Shown here piece by piece: positions 33,659 through 45,278 of a DNA stretch of 64,000 nucleotides. The notes beneath the pieces are model-generated. The model had not been told where the DNA came from and did not search any database. It saw nothing but the letters and a program-made list of their open reading frames with translations. The DNA comes from Campanula takesimana (taxonomy: Eukaryota > Streptophyta > Magnoliopsida > Asterales > Campanulaceae). The stretch is taken from the NCBI GenBank assembly GCA_026119855.1, contig JAOWBW010001469.1:225704-289703 (forward strand), read 5' to 3'. The position numbers and the translations under genes were made by a program. The first letter of the stretch is position 1; the number at the start of each line of letters is the position of its first letter.

Positions 33659-35866
33659 TCAAATTTCTTCAAGATTTATTTTACTCCCACTGATTTCTTT
33701 GGAGAGAAACTCTTTCTCTAGAAAGACACCAGTTCGGGCAACAAACACTTTGTTGTCCTCTCGGTTGTAAAAGTAATATCCTTTAGTTTCCTTAGGATAT
33801 CCCACGAAAATACATTTATCAGATTTGTGTGCTAGTTTGTCAGAGATAAGTCTCTTGACATAAACTTCGCAACCCCAAATCCTCATGAAAGATAAACTAG
33901 GTTTCTTTCCCCTCCACATCTCATATGGAGTCTTTGGAACCGATTTAGTTGGAACTTGATTTAGTGTGAAAACAGCGGTTTCTAGGGCGTAACCCCAAAA
34001 GGATATTGGAAGATCAACTTGACTCATCATTGATCGAACCATGTCTAACAAAGTCCGATTTCTCCTCTCAGACACACCATTCCATTGTGGTGTTCCGGGC
34101 AGAGTCAATTGTGAAACTATTCCATAATTCTTTAGATGATCGTTAAATTCTTGACTTAAGTATTCACCACCTCGATCTGATCGAAGTGCCTTTATACTTT
34201 TGCCAAGTTGTTTTTCTACTTCATTTTGAAATATTCTAAATATCTCAAATGCTTCACTTTTATGTTTCATTAGGTAAACATACCCAAATCTACTATAATC
34301 ATCAGTGAAGGTTATGAAGTATTGAAATCCTCCCCTAGCATTGCTACTTAATGGTCCGCATACATCGGAATGTATCAACCCCAATAAGTCGCTTGCCCTT
34401 TTACCCAACTTGGTAAAAGGTGTCTTAGTCATTTTTCCAAGAAGACACGACTCACAAGTATCATATGACTCTAAGTCACATGAACCCAAAAGTCCGTCCC
34501 CATGGAGTTTTGAGATACGCTTCTCATTAATATGACCAAGACGGCAATGCCACAAATAAGTATGATTTACATCATTAGGTTTAGATTTCTTATTTACATG
34601 ATAGACATTATTTTCATTCTTGACATCCAAGATATAAAGGCCCTTAAATGAATTAGCAATACCATAAAGCACATCATTTAAATAAATAGAAAATTTCTTA
34701 TTCTCAATAAGAAACTTAAAACCTTCATTATCCAAACAAGAAATTGAAATAATATTTCTGCTTAAATCCGGAACATAATAACAATTGTTCAAAACAAGAA
34801 TTAATCCAAAAGGTAAAGTGACTTCATAAGTCCCTACGGCTAATGCAGCAACTCTTGCTCCATTTCCCACACGTAGATCTACTTCACCTTCTTTAAGCAG
34901 TCTCCTATTCTTTAGTCCCTGCACATTTAGACAAATGTGAGAACCACATCCGGTATCCAATACCCAAGAATCAGTGGTAGAAAGGAGAATATCTATCATA
35001 TAGATACCTGAAGTCGACGCAGCCTTGCTGCTCTTCTTCTTCTTTTGCTCTTCCAAGAAAGCCTTGCAATTACGTTTCCAATGACCAATTTCTTGACAAT
35101 GGAAACAGATTGCATCCTTTTGTGAATCAGGTTTTGCCTCAGAAGCCTTGGCAACCTTTGCCTTGCTTATCTTGGGTTTGACAACTTTTGCCTTACCCTT
35201 GCCTTTGGCACCAGGCTTCTTCCCATCATGAACCAAGAGCACGGGAGAACCTTTCTCCACAATTTTCATCTCTGCAGTTTTGAGCATCCCATGCAACTCA
35301 GAGAGATTCTTATCCATTCCATGCATGTTATAATTCATTACAAACTGATTATAACTTTTAGGCAATGAATTAAGAATGAGATCCGTGGCTAGCTCCAATG
35401 GGATTGGATAGCCAAGTTTCTCAAGGTGCTCTACATAACCTTTCATTTTAAGAAAGTGAGGACTCACTTGTTGCCCTTCATTCATTTTACTAGTAGTGAA
35501 TGCAACAATGGTCTTGTACCTCTCTTGCCTAGCTTGCTCTTGAAACATAGTTCTCAACTCCACGCCTATCTCATAGGCTTCCAAATGTTCCAAACTTTGT
35601 TGGAGTTTTGAACACATAGCAGCAAGCATGAGACAACTTACATCTCTAGAATCATTACGATGTTTCTTGTAATTGTCTCTTTCTACCCTAGGGGCAGTAG
35701 GCGGTGGTTCAGCGGGGAGAGGCCCATCGAGAATGTACAACTTATCTTCTTGCCTAAGAACAATTCTTATGCTACGGATCCAATCCATAAAGTTTGTACC
35801 ATTCTCTTCGAGCTTATCCTTCTCAAGGATCGATCGCAACGACATTGATTGAGTGTTATTAGTCAT
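33659..35866 (-). CDS. Copia-B gag-protease-integrase polyprotein (truncated pol)
   Basis: A 735-codon frame without a stop. Start ATG at 35864-35866 (MTNNTQSMSLRSILEKDKLE). Order: UBN2-type gag (about residues 1-230), Lys-rich stretch, zinc knuckle CFHCQEIGHWKRNC (near 254), protease motif WVLDTGCGSHIC (near 303), pre-integrase LWHCRLGHINEKRISKLHGD with CESCLLGK (near 440-480), then the integrase core: HSDVCGPL, FTDDYSRFGYVY, LRSDRGGEYLSQEF and PQWNGVSERRNRTLLDM, giving Asp, Asp and Glu of the catalytic triad. The conserved GCEVYVKRL...CIFVGYPKETKGYYFY region follows. RT and RNase H are absent because the element is cut about 110 bp past this stop. The family is certain; the protein cannot support a full cycle alone. 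Confidence 0.92.
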   Translation of the reverse strand: MTNNTQSMSLRSILEKDKLEENGTNFMDWIRSIRIVLRQEDKLYILDGPLPAEPPPTAPRVERDNYKKHRNDSRDVSCLMLAAMCSKLQQSLEHLEAYEIGVELRTMFQEQARQERYKTIVAFTTSKMNEGQQVSPHFLKMKGYVEHLEKLGYPIPLELATDLILNSLPKSYNQFVMNYNMHGMDKNLSELHGMLKTAEMKIVEKGSPVLLVHDGKKPGAKGKGKAKVVKPKISKAKVAKASEAKPDSQKDAICFHCQEIGHWKRNCKAFLEEQKKKKSSKAASTSGIYMIDILLSTTDSWVLDTGCGSHICLNVQGLKNRRLLKEGEVDLRVGNGARVAALAVGTYEVTLPFGLILVLNNCYYVPDLSRNIISISCLDNEGFKFLIENKKFSIYLNDVLYGIANSFKGLYILDVKNENNVYHVNKKSKPNDVNHTYLWHCRLGHINEKRISKLHGDGLLGSCDLESYDTCESCLLGKMTKTPFTKLGKRASDLLGLIHSDVCGPLSSNARGGFQYFITFTDDYSRFGYVYLMKHKSEAFEIFRIFQNEVEKQLGKSIKALRSDRGGEYLSQEFNDHLKNYGIVSQLTLPGTPQWNGVSERRNRTLLDMVRSMMSQVDLPISFWGYALETAVFTLNQVPTKSVPKTPYEMWRGKKPSLSFMRIWGCEVYVKRLISDKLAHKSDKCIFVGYPKETKGYYFYNREDNKVFVARTGVFLEKEFLSKEISGSKINLEEI

Positions 35867-37378
35867 TATCTACAAATATGCAAAAATTTCCAAAATTTAA
35901 TAAGTACCGATTTCATTAAAGAGATAAATAATGTATTTTTCAAACAAAATACTCCCACTAAATTATATAACCTTCATATACATCCAATGTATAATATAAT
36001 TTAAATGGGTTAAGATCCAACTTTAATTTAATTTCAAGTCCGCTAAGGCGGATTACACAAAATCAAATTAATTAGGTAGACAACTCTTGTCAATCATATC
36101 TCATATGACTCTTAGTTCCTTTTATGAGATTCTTTAAGAAATCAAATTTCAAAAGGCATGTTAAACCTCATCTTTGCCTAGGCCTAAAACTGTTTTGACG
36201 CCCAATTAAGTCTAACCATTTTAAACGCATAGTTAATGTGTCCCGCTAGGGCTTGCCCACACTATCTATCTTGCTCATACATAAACAAATTTAATGCATC
36301 TCGCTAGGGCGAATCTATATTAAAATCACTCATGTACTAACAAGTGTTTTAATCATGGCATGGCAATAAAAGACTTAAAACTTTCTTTGAAGGTTCATCA
36401 CATATAGCATATAACACATTTATGAGCACATAATATAAACATGTTACACATCAAGTTTAGCCACTAAATTAATCTCCATTAATTTAAGCATGATATTTAT
36501 GTGTCATTAGTTTCTCTATAATTATGAGGATGAGACTATTTCAACTTTGGTTATTATCTCCAAATCAAGACAACAAGAAGCGCGGTCGAACTAAGCCATA
36601 AGGCGACCACAATCCCGCACTAATTCAAGAAACCAAGAAAGTAGTCCATGTGGCCGAAACTAAGCAATAGATGGTCTCGATGAACGTAGGCCAATTGCAT
36701 TCACAATTCCACATGGATCTCCAATCATTGAATCAAGAACTTTGTTTCTCAATTTTAGCAATTATGAATTCTTCATAATTCTAACTTCGTTTTATCTTTG
36801 AAACTTTGATTGCGATCAATTTTTGGGAAACACAATCTCGATGAACGCAGATTAGCCATCCAAAACTTGAACCAATCTAGGAATCACAAGACTAAAACAA
36901 ATAGGAAAATCAAACCCCAAAATCCACACACAAACCAACTACCCAAAACCCATTCCAGATCAACAAGTCTGGACTGGTTCTGTTACTGGTTTTGTCGAAT
37001 TTATCGAAAATTCCATATTCAGATTTTAACCAAAATCAGAACAAATCTTGACCACCGAGCGCCCGCCTGAAAAAGACCAGGCGCCCGCTTGAATGGCCAG
37101 AATAGTATGGAATTTTAAAGTTCGAAAATTTTGTCTCAAAATTATTTTTCCCCGATTATTAAAACTTTGATCCAATCAAAATCAATAATCGAAATAATTC
37201 AGAATCCACCATAATTTTTATTGCGATTGAATCGTGCGATTAAAGTTGCAAAACAATAAACCACATAAAATCACAAAACACATAAACATCATATAATCCA
37301 ATATTCATATCATGCTTGGCACATAAACAATTTATATACACACAACATGATCCAAGTATTGAATTAATCAACATGAAC
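35867..37378 (-). other. Copia-B leader
   Basis: A long untranslated region between PBS and gag. It contains one GC dyad pair (37055-37092: GAGCGCCCGCCT and AGGCGCCCGCTT) matching the type found in the LTR. No credible gene; the frame at 36810-37070 is incidental. Confidence 0.7.
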
Positions 37379-37393
37379 GGGGCTCTGATACCA
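37379..37393 (-). other. Copia-B primer binding site
   Basis: The minus strand reads TGGTATCAGAGCCCC one base inside the 5' LTR, the initiator tRNA-Met PBS. Confidence 0.9.
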
Positions 37394-37394
37394 C

Positions 37395-38896
37395 TGTTGG
37401 GTTTCCAAGTAACATGCGCAGCGGAATTTAGCAATTAAAACTTTAAGAAACCCAAAGTCATGGATCTGTTCATATGATTAAATCAAATACAACAAGATGA
37501 ATAGAGGAATAACTAACCCTTGATGGCTATGAATTTTCTCTTGATCTTTGGTGGAGAAACTTGAAGACTTGATCACGATCACAAAGCTTGAACACGAACT
37601 TTGAAGATGATGATTTTCACCCTCTAGCGGTATCCACACTTCGAACGAATATCAAAGGAGCTTCTTTGATCTTGGTTGCTAGACCAAATATTATGAAACA
37701 CACTTTCCCAATATAATAAAGAACTATATGGAATTTATTTGTGAATTATTTTGTTCCTCAATCAAGGATATCTTAGAACAAAATAGATTCTCTCTCAAAC
37801 TCTTTGAGACTCACAAAAGCACTTGTTAATATGGTCTGGCCGAATTGGGGTTTTTATACACAATTAAGACATATTCCAAATAGGAATCTTGTGCCAAAAA
37901 CCTTTCCTAATCGAATTAGGAAATTTCCAGTCGGCATACCGGGCGCCCGCCTGGTACCCCCCGAGCGCCCGCTCATTTGGACAGAAAGTCCAATTCTTTT
38001 CTAGCTTGTTCAGGCGCCCGCCTGGTGCAACCCAAGCGCCCGCTTGGTTGACCAGGAGGCCCAGAACTTTCCAGAAATTCCTTGGAAGTCCTCCGACCCT
38101 AAATGCCAATATAGTCCTTTTATTTAAGATTCGTTCTATTGTGTGTGACCCTCTAGGATTATACTAAGTTGGCAATGGGCTCAAACATGATCCCATAAGA
38201 TATGATTAGGTTCTAGCAAACCGTCATACCTACCCAAATAGTATAACTAGATACAAGTTCGCATTCCTTTAGAATATGTCACAATCCCTTTGTCTACGAT
38301 GTCATTGAACACAAGTCATGGTCAAAGAGTCAACTTGTTTCGTTCAATACTTTCTCGATTCCGAATATGTTGATAATCCAATCAATTATTTTGAGTCCGG
38401 CCGAACATTTCATCAACATCATTCCTACGAGAGGCCCAAGCTTGACATCTCTCCGTGGAGGGACAAATCCATTTAGCTTATTATTCTTCCCAACGGGAAT
38501 CCGATTATGCCAATCATACCCTTTATAACTACCGTGTTAAGGTAGCGTTTGAATATGTCAAACACAATGTTCATCAAGTGGAAGACTATAATAACTTCAT
38601 GTCTAAGGATTCAAATGACATAACTAATATGAGATATATGTATGACATAGACCATGACATAAATCTCATACAGCGGGTCATGTCCAGTACCTTGTTCCAA
38701 ACAAGTACCCATAAATCTAACATGATCATCCCATGATCATTTAGCCTTTATACTAGTGCTTAATAAGTACTAGGGACGGGGATTATTATAAGTAAACATG
38801 AACAACAATAATAATCAAAACATCTCTTTATTGATATGAAATAAATGATAACAATTATAACGTTTATTAAACGTGCCTAGGGCACCACTACCAACA
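37395..38896 (-). repeat. Copia-B 5' LTR (right copy)
   Basis: 1502 bp, same length as the left copy and differing by only a few substitutions (for example at 37687 and 37871). TSD TATGA follows at 38897. TATA-like box on the minus strand at 37851-37860; GC dyad cassettes at 37941-38062, about 80-200 bp upstream of it. Confidence 0.93.
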
Positions 38897-39523
38897 TATG
38901 ACATAAATCATTATTGCACATATGGGGACAAAGCAAATACAAGCGAAGAAAAATACCTTCTTTTTTTTATTGAAGTCCAGGGACTGATCTGGAATTTCTA
39001 AAAATCTGGGACTGTTCTGGAATATTCTGAAAAACTGGGACTGTTTTTGGAATTTTCTGAAACCCAAGGGTGTTTGGTAGTGTTTAAAGTCCAGTGACCA
39101 GAATGTAATTCTTAAAGTTTTGGTGACCAATTTGATTTTTTTTAATACAACCGCAGCCCCCCTTCTTTCTTTTATATATATATATATATATTAAGAGACC
39201 TAATCATGCAATCATGATTCTATAATGACTAACTATGATTGCCCATGATTGGACAATGATAGGTAATCATTATGTGATGATGATTGCATGATTAAAACCT
39301 TAAATTCTACAAACTTGCAAAGTGTTTGGCAGTTTAAAAAAGAGGTGCCTCGTACGAGGCATCCGATGTCTCGTACTGGACATCTCTTTTTTCCAGAACA
39401 GAATAGATTCGAAACAGAAACAGTTCGAAAATTCACAGAAAAATTCAGAAAAATCCAATTTTTTGCAGAAAATTAAAACGATTAAAAACACCTAATTTGT
39501 ACGCAAATCTAACCCACTTAAAT
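38897..39523 (-). other. Tat-2 leader, part 2 (proximal)
   Basis: Untranslated. It contains a palindrome pair near 39346-39386 and a shorter TA microsatellite than the duplicate at 32672. Almost identical to 32397-33025. Confidence 0.8.
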
Positions 39524-39545
39524 CTGTCCCCATCAGAGTCGCCAC
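39524..39545 (-). other. Tat-2 primer binding site
   Basis: The minus strand reads GTGGCGACTCTGATGGGGAC next to the LTR, the Tat/Ogre type of PBS. Confidence 0.75.
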
Positions 39546-40526
39546 TGTTTGCATCCGAGAAAAAAAGATGATCCTCGCTTTACCTTTTTGATTTGAGAGT
39601 CGCCACCATGTTGTTGAACGGAACACGGACCGTGAGATTCTTGAGTTCGGGGGTTAAGTTATGGATTGGGAAGGTCAAGGAGCACCCAATCCACCCAATC
39701 TAGGATTGGTCTTGCTTAAGTGTTTTTAATCAAATAAAGAATAAACAATTAAAACAAGTAAAGCCAATAATTAATTTCTTAATTATTGGAATGTCGGATC
39801 ATGTGTTTCGAGACCATCTCCATGGATTGGAGAGGCTCTAGGCTGATCCTTTTGATGGGATTACACTACTCTAAAACAAAGAAGGAGATGCGAAATAGAG
39901 ATTAAAAGCGTAGGAGTTTACCTAATGCGTTCTTGAGATTGCAATTGATGGCCTTGACTAAGGCCTTGATGATCCAAGAGTTTTATGATGACTTTGGCTT
40001 GAAAAGATGGATTTTTGGTGGTGTTTTGATGTGAGGGAAGAATAAAAACGGGATTCCTTTGGGAGAGACTGATTAGAGAATCGTTAACCTCTTTTTGTGG
40101 TGGAAGACTCTATTTTTATAAGGATTGGATTACTTAGGGACCAAGTCTAGGAATCCTAAGTTTGGTAGGAAATAGAGTCCTTATTTGGAGAGGTTAAAGG
40201 AGGTAGGAAATCAGTAGGAAATCACCTAGGAAGCTAGGAGAGTGTTGGCCAAGAAAGAGATCGGGACGGAGAAGGAAAGTGGATTATTCCCGCAAACAGA
40301 GGAGATGTCTCGTACGAGGCATTGATGTCTCGTACGGGGCATCCAGTGTTGTAAATACTGTTTTGTCCTTCTGTCAGTTTCATTTGTTCATTTTAACCCC
40401 TGACTAACGGAGTTAGTTAGAAACTTAACGAAACATGATGAAAACTAACGAGTTTTCATCCAAACACAAAGGCGAGACACAAGAGTAGTGTAATCATAAA
40501 TTTGAGTTCAAAATGGGGTGTCTACA
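39546..40526 (-). repeat. Tat-2 5' LTR, complete
   Basis: 981 bp; on the minus strand TGTAGACACCCC...GGATGCAAACA. TATAAAAATA on the minus strand at 40111-40120; palindrome pair at 40303-40343, about 180-220 bp upstream in U3. Host sequence AGTTCATCTCTC follows at 40527, the same target as at 17815 and 18064. Confidence 0.92.
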
Positions 40527-41240
40527 AGTTCATCTCTCAGTTTTTCACAATTGATATTCAATTTCATGATTGTTTAAAGGTAAATCGATTTCACGGTTAT
40601 GTAATTCATTTGTGTGATGTTATAAGCTCTTTAAACAATTGATAAATCATTTTATCAGTTGTTTAAAGCTAATAAATGTATTTCCACATACCTTTTAAAT
40701 AATTGATAACCCAATTTACCACTTATGTCTTACATGTGAACGATTGATAAAATCATTTATCAGTTTCTCAAAGTTAAAAAAATTAAGGTACCACAACTTC
40801 ATGTAAACAACTGATAACTGAATTTCTCAATTATTCAAAATTTCAGTCTTGTTCAAATTAAAAAAAATGAGCAAAATCCTCTTCAAATAATTGAAAAATC
40901 AAATTTGTTTCGTCTCAAAATAAACGTTAAAAAAATCAAAATATGCTCTTAAAAGTTTTTTTTAAAATTATTCATATTGAGAAAGAGAAAGTATATAACA
41001 AAAAAATCCCAAACGACAAACTCCTAATATCTCTTTCACCAAATTAACATATGTCTCGTAAACATTTATTTTTCCAGCAAATAAGAACAATTGGTACAAG
41101 AGTTGAAGAAAAGTATAGTGTTGAAATGCTATGAAAATAGCGAGTGCTGGTGTAAACAAGCCTGCATGCAGAAAACATGACTTAAACACCATAAAACTAC
41201 TCTCACCTAGTTACCAGTCATATCAATCATATTTTCACAT
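40527..41240. other. Host AT-rich repeat, third copy, and spacer
   Basis: Continues the AGTTCATCTCTCAG...ATTGATAAATCA host repeat seen at 17815 and 18064 and extends beyond it with more ATTGATAA units. No gene. Confidence 0.65.
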
Positions 41241-41670
41241 GTGAACGTTTCACCAACAACCTCCTCACTATCGAATTTAACAATACCAAAACCCCGTGAA
41301 CGGTTGGTCTCGAAATCACATATTATCTGGTGTTCAGCCACCTTTCCATACTTGGAGAAGAAATCCTTGAGCTCATGTTCACTGCCTATAGTTGGAACGC
41401 CTCAAGCGAACAAGTTTTTGAAATCCTTTGATTGCCTAGACCCTTTTGGAATTGTTTTCTTAATCTCAACCTGTTTTCCATTGAATGCATGGGTATCTCC
41501 AATAACCTGGTCCCCAACTGAAGGATTAACATATGTGATAAATCCAAAGTCTCTTCGTTCCCCAGTGTATCGGTCTTTCATTATAACAGATCCTGATATT
41601 TATGTATTATAGTAAGTTTCCTTGGGCAGCCCTCCGATGAAGATATTCCCTGGACTTGCTCCATCGCCGA
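41241..41670 (-). pseudogene. hnRNP-like tandem-RRM pseudogene
   Basis: The minus strand encodes GDGASPGNIFIGGLPKETYY (RNP2 of a first RRM), then VIMKDRYTGERRDFGFITY (RNP1), then QVEIKKTIPKG, a damaged second RNP2 (GVPTIGSEHELKDFFSKYGK) and IICDFETNRSRGFGIVKF (second RNP1). This is the plant hnRNP A/B-like (Musashi/RNP1-like) family, RNA-binding nuclear or cytoplasmic proteins. Stops after TYYNT and KNLFA, and about ten residues missing inside RRM1, show it is dead. It runs across the two RRMs without a visible intron, so it may be a retrocopy or a gene fragment carried by a transposon. Confidence 0.8.
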
Positions 41671-42578
41671 AGTGAGAGTCTCACAAACATTTCATCGAAC
41701 ACTTTCTGGGCACAATATAAATCACCAAATTTCAAATGCATTACCACCAAATCCTTCAAATTTCGTAACCAGATACAAAATTCAGCAAGACATCATTCAA
41801 AAATTGTAACCAGATACAAAATTCAGTAAGACAGAAGAAAAAAAATTAGTAATTTGTAAACTTCAGAGACAGAAAGTGGAGGAATCATACAGAGAGAAAG
41901 GACCGCAGGAGGAACGAAGTCAGTTATGTGTGGCGCTGGTGGGAGAGGACTGGAGCCTGGGATGTAGTTAAAAGTTGGGGAGTGACCGAAAATAACCGGA
42001 GATGCTAAGAATGGCGGTCTGGACCAGATCTGGCGAGGACGACCTTGTGCAAGGAAGAGGTTGCTGCTGCAATGTCGTCGAAATATGTAGGCTGCATGTT
42101 TGGTTGCGTTTGAAGCTTTGACGGGAGATGAAATTGACCGAGGCCGCCGGAGTTGAAGATAGAAGAAGACGGGGAGAGAGAAAAAGATAGAGAGAAAGGG
42201 GCTAGGGTTTGAAACGATTTGGGGAGGAGGGGGAAGAAGACGCGGTATATGCGTTGGAAGGCGAGGGTAGTTTCGACATTTAAATTATAGTAAGGACTTT
42301 ATGGGAGTTTTTATTTCAACCCAGGGACCCTAAGGTAGAATATGAAAATCTTTGTTTTTATTGGCAAATTCTACCTTCTATTAGGGACTTATTGGCAAAA
42401 ATCCCTATATACTAATCCTTTTTTTACATGTGTTTTTTTTACCTATCTTTTCATGGTCTGTTTTTCTCTCTCTATTTTTTTGTCTCCCAATCTTATTTAC
42501 TTGGGATGGAAGAAATAGAGGTCTTTTATCATCAATATCAAATTTGAATAAAATTTTCTCATTTTTTTTTAAACTTTT
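41671..42578. other. GC-rich flank of RRM pseudogene and MULE-like end
   Basis: On the minus strand 42230-41900 resembles a plant 5' UTR (AACCCTAGCCCC, TCTCTC runs) followed by a short open frame MQPTYFDDIAAATSS. At 42285-42410 GGGATTTTTGCCAATAAGTC on the minus strand has the style of a MULE terminal repeat, but no left partner was found. This may mark a Pack-MULE that carried the RRM fragment. Confidence 0.45.
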
Positions 42579-42626
42579 TACTCCTTCCATCTCTCAGAAT
42601 ATATGTCCACCTGTCATTTTTAAAAG
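42579..42626. mobile_element. Stowaway MITE, left part (split by Gypsy-C)
   Basis: TACTCCTTCCATCTCTCAG followed by AATATATGTCCACCTGTCAT. The matching inverted end is at 51100-51146, on the far side of the 8.3 kb Gypsy-C element. Confidence 0.85.
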
Positions 42627-44975
42627 TGTCGCGCCCCAGACCCGTGGCCCTACTTGGCCCCACGCTCGGGACACGAGTGGAAGACGCATAAAATACTTTT
42701 GAAAATTTTTCGAAATGTAATTTTATAAAGTTTAACAAAATCACACTTGAAGTTCAAAGACTTCCACTAACTTTCAAACTAACTTTTCAAACAACTTTCA
42801 CAAACGGAAGTATTTAGCCCGAAGGCTTACAAACTTTGTTTACAAATACACAAACACCAACATTTTCCAAAATATAAGTTTTAAAAGATGATGAAGTCAC
42901 GGATACTCTACCCCAAAAGGTTATACATTGCATAATGTAGCCTTTACAAGACTCATATCCCAAGCTCTTACCACCACGACGTCCTCCCGTGCAAGATCCT
43001 ATTCCCTGGACTCACCTTTATCTAAAACAGTAAACAAATAAAGGGTGAGAATGAATCTCAGTAAGCTACTAAAATGCAACTACGTTACATGCTGATATGA
43101 TAATCATAAAGAAACTATATCAACAAATAATCATATAGCATATATCACATAACATGAGAGGCTCCCTATCGCCAACCGTCCCATACCGGTTGGAAATAAC
43201 GACCAACTCATCAGGCAACACATAAGGCTAAATTATACACTCATACATGGATACTGAGCCAAGGTTCTCGAATCAAACATATAACCATCTGAGAAAACCA
43301 TCTGAGCAGCATAAATAGCTGAAGCCGGGATCCCGAAAACCAAACCACAACCAATAGAACCAAAGTAACCAGAGAGGGAAATATGACACAAAGTCATAAC
43401 CTAAATGCTCACTCGAGGGAGCCAGTTCATCCCATCCAAGGCCAATCTGGACTGGGGGTTAAAAATGGGAAACCAATGGTAGAAGCCTTACAATGAACTT
43501 GGCTCGTGTGCCATTATAATCCCTACCACTGCCCGACTCCACAACAAAAGACCAGCTGGACTTTAACACTAGCATAGTAATGAATACTTGCTTAAACAAC
43601 AGCCAAGGACAATGATTCTAAAGTAGGGAACCAAGCCAAACACATCACAAAGATGAACCAATCCAAACCACATCAAAAGACGTTCAACTATATCCAATTA
43701 ACATTTAGTCAAATTCCACAACACATATGTTCACAAAGGAACCAATTTCAAACACTAGGGTGTTCCACAACAACCTTTTAGGTACTTTAGGATATCACCT
43801 AAGACCTAGACCAAGATTAAACTTTAAATCACTTGAAATGGAACAACTCAACTTTTCAGCACTTATGGGCGGTCGCCCAAAACCAGACTGGGCGGTCGCC
43901 TAAAACACTCTGTCCCAGACCAAACCTTTCAGTAGTTGTGGGCGGTCCCCCAAACCCATTCTGGGCGGTCGCCCATGAGCCAAACTCAAAATTTCTAAAT
44001 TTATTCTGCAAGCCAAATTCATTTGTCCCAAGCGTAGGAGTATAACTTACTAACACTTATACTATTATCAGGAGTACAACAACCATCCCAAAACATTACT
44101 TTCAATTTTCTTTCATTCTTTTTACCGTCCCACAAAGAATAGAATAATTTTCTTTTATTCCATTTAAATATTTTACCGTCCCAAAAGTATAAGTATAATT
44201 TTTCTAATATACTAATATACTCATTTAGGGATACTTTCATTCATTTCCCCGTCCCATGAATAATAGTATAAATTTTATAATATACCTATTTAATATTTAA
44301 CTCAAGTTAATATTTTACCGTCCCACGAGTAGGAATATACTTTCAAACACTTATACTAACATTCTCAGGTATATAAACATACTCCATATACATCCTTGCA
44401 TACAAACCAAGTCACTTACCCAGTATAATTATACTCCCTTTGTCCCAAATAAACAAGTATCACAAATAAATTCTTTTCACAATAATTTCACCACATATCA
44501 CACATATAGCAAATATATGACCATTTTACTATTTAAGGGGAATTAGTAACTTACCTATTTCCGGAAAAAGTATCGCGGAAATATGTTTTGTTCGGGTAGA
44601 AATGACATACTCAACACCCTTTTTCTCCTACCCTAGGAATGAAACGAGGAATGTTGCAGAACAATGTTGACACAGAGAAAGGAGAGAAGAAGTGATAAGT
44701 TATAAGATTTTTCCCCCACTTTTTCAACTTTGGTCACCCAACTTTCATTTTTAACACTTTAACCCCCTAAACTTATATTTTCGCAAAGGACCCTAAAGTT
44801 TTAACTTAATCATTTAACTCCTTTAACCATTATTACTACTAACTAAGTAAATAGCACATTTAATCAAGTAAGATGTGCAAGTCATAAAATATGATGCAAC
44901 ACATAAAATGCACACATAATGTCAAATTAAAATCCCAAAAATATTAAATAGGGACGGGTTTTTGGGGTCGTTACA
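42627..44975 (-). repeat. Gypsy-C 3' LTR
   Basis: 2349 bp; contains four GGGCGGTCGCCC-type dyads in two pairs (43867-43974) and several CCGTCCCA phrases (44127-44325). It differs from the other LTR by a low scatter of substitutions and small indels. Confidence 0.92.
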
Positions 44976-45008
44976 ATCACTCCCCCTTAAAAAAATTCGA
45001 CCCGAATT

Positions 45009-45278
45009 TTAGGATAACTTACCAAACGAATCAAACAACCAAGGATACTTTTTTTCCATTTCATCCCGAAGCTCCCAAGTTGATTCTTCCACATTATGGT
45101 TCCTCCACACAACTCTAACAAGAGGAATACTTTTAGTTCTCAATTCTCGAATTCTAGAATCAATCACATGAACTGGATGCTCCTCATAGGACATACTTGG
45201 TTCAATATCCTCGGGAACCTTAGATAACACATGAGATGGATCATACACATACTTTCGAAGCATCGAAACATGGAACAC
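45009..45278 (-). pseudogene. Gypsy-C integrase C-terminus with chromodomain
   Basis: 89 codons: FHVSMLRKYVYDPSHVL, then VRVVWRNHNVEESTWELRDE and MEKKYPWLF. This is the conserved end of chromovirus polyproteins; the W..H..EE.TWE block is the chromodomain core, thought to guide integration to marked chromatin. It is the best preserved coding piece of the element. Confidence 0.85.

Larger units (their letters stand above)
33546..38896 (-). mobile_element. Copia-B: young Ty1/copia element truncated before RT
   Basis: Minus-strand order: 5' LTR (38896-37395), PBS, 1.5 kb leader, intact gag-protease-integrase frame, then a break at about 33546 with no RT or RNase H and no 3' LTR of its own. The missing half and the presence of a solo-like copy of the same LTR at 30895 point to recombination between two states of the same insertion. 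Confidence 0.88.
18195..40526 (-). mobile_element. Tat-2: Tat/Ogre-like LTR element, non-autonomous, doubly interrupted
   Basis: Minus-strand order: complete 5' LTR (40526-39546), PBS (39545-39524), leader, gag (29564-29112 then 21258-21086), long 3' untranslated region, PPT (GAGGGGCTC) and 3' LTR (18751-18195, truncated). No protease, RT or integrase is present, so it resembles gag-only retrotransposons that depend on a relative. It is interrupted by Tat-1 (21259-29111) and by Copia-B with duplicated flank (30895-38896). Confidence 0.85.

Noticed and set aside
41241..41612. 123-codon + strand frame
   Set aside because: It is antisense to the RRM pseudogene; the minus strand gives the recognisable RNP motifs.
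43833..44056. Opposed 66-70 codon frames in the Gypsy-C LTR, also at 49775-49998
   Set aside because: They follow from the GGGCGGTCGCCC dyads, which read open on both strands.
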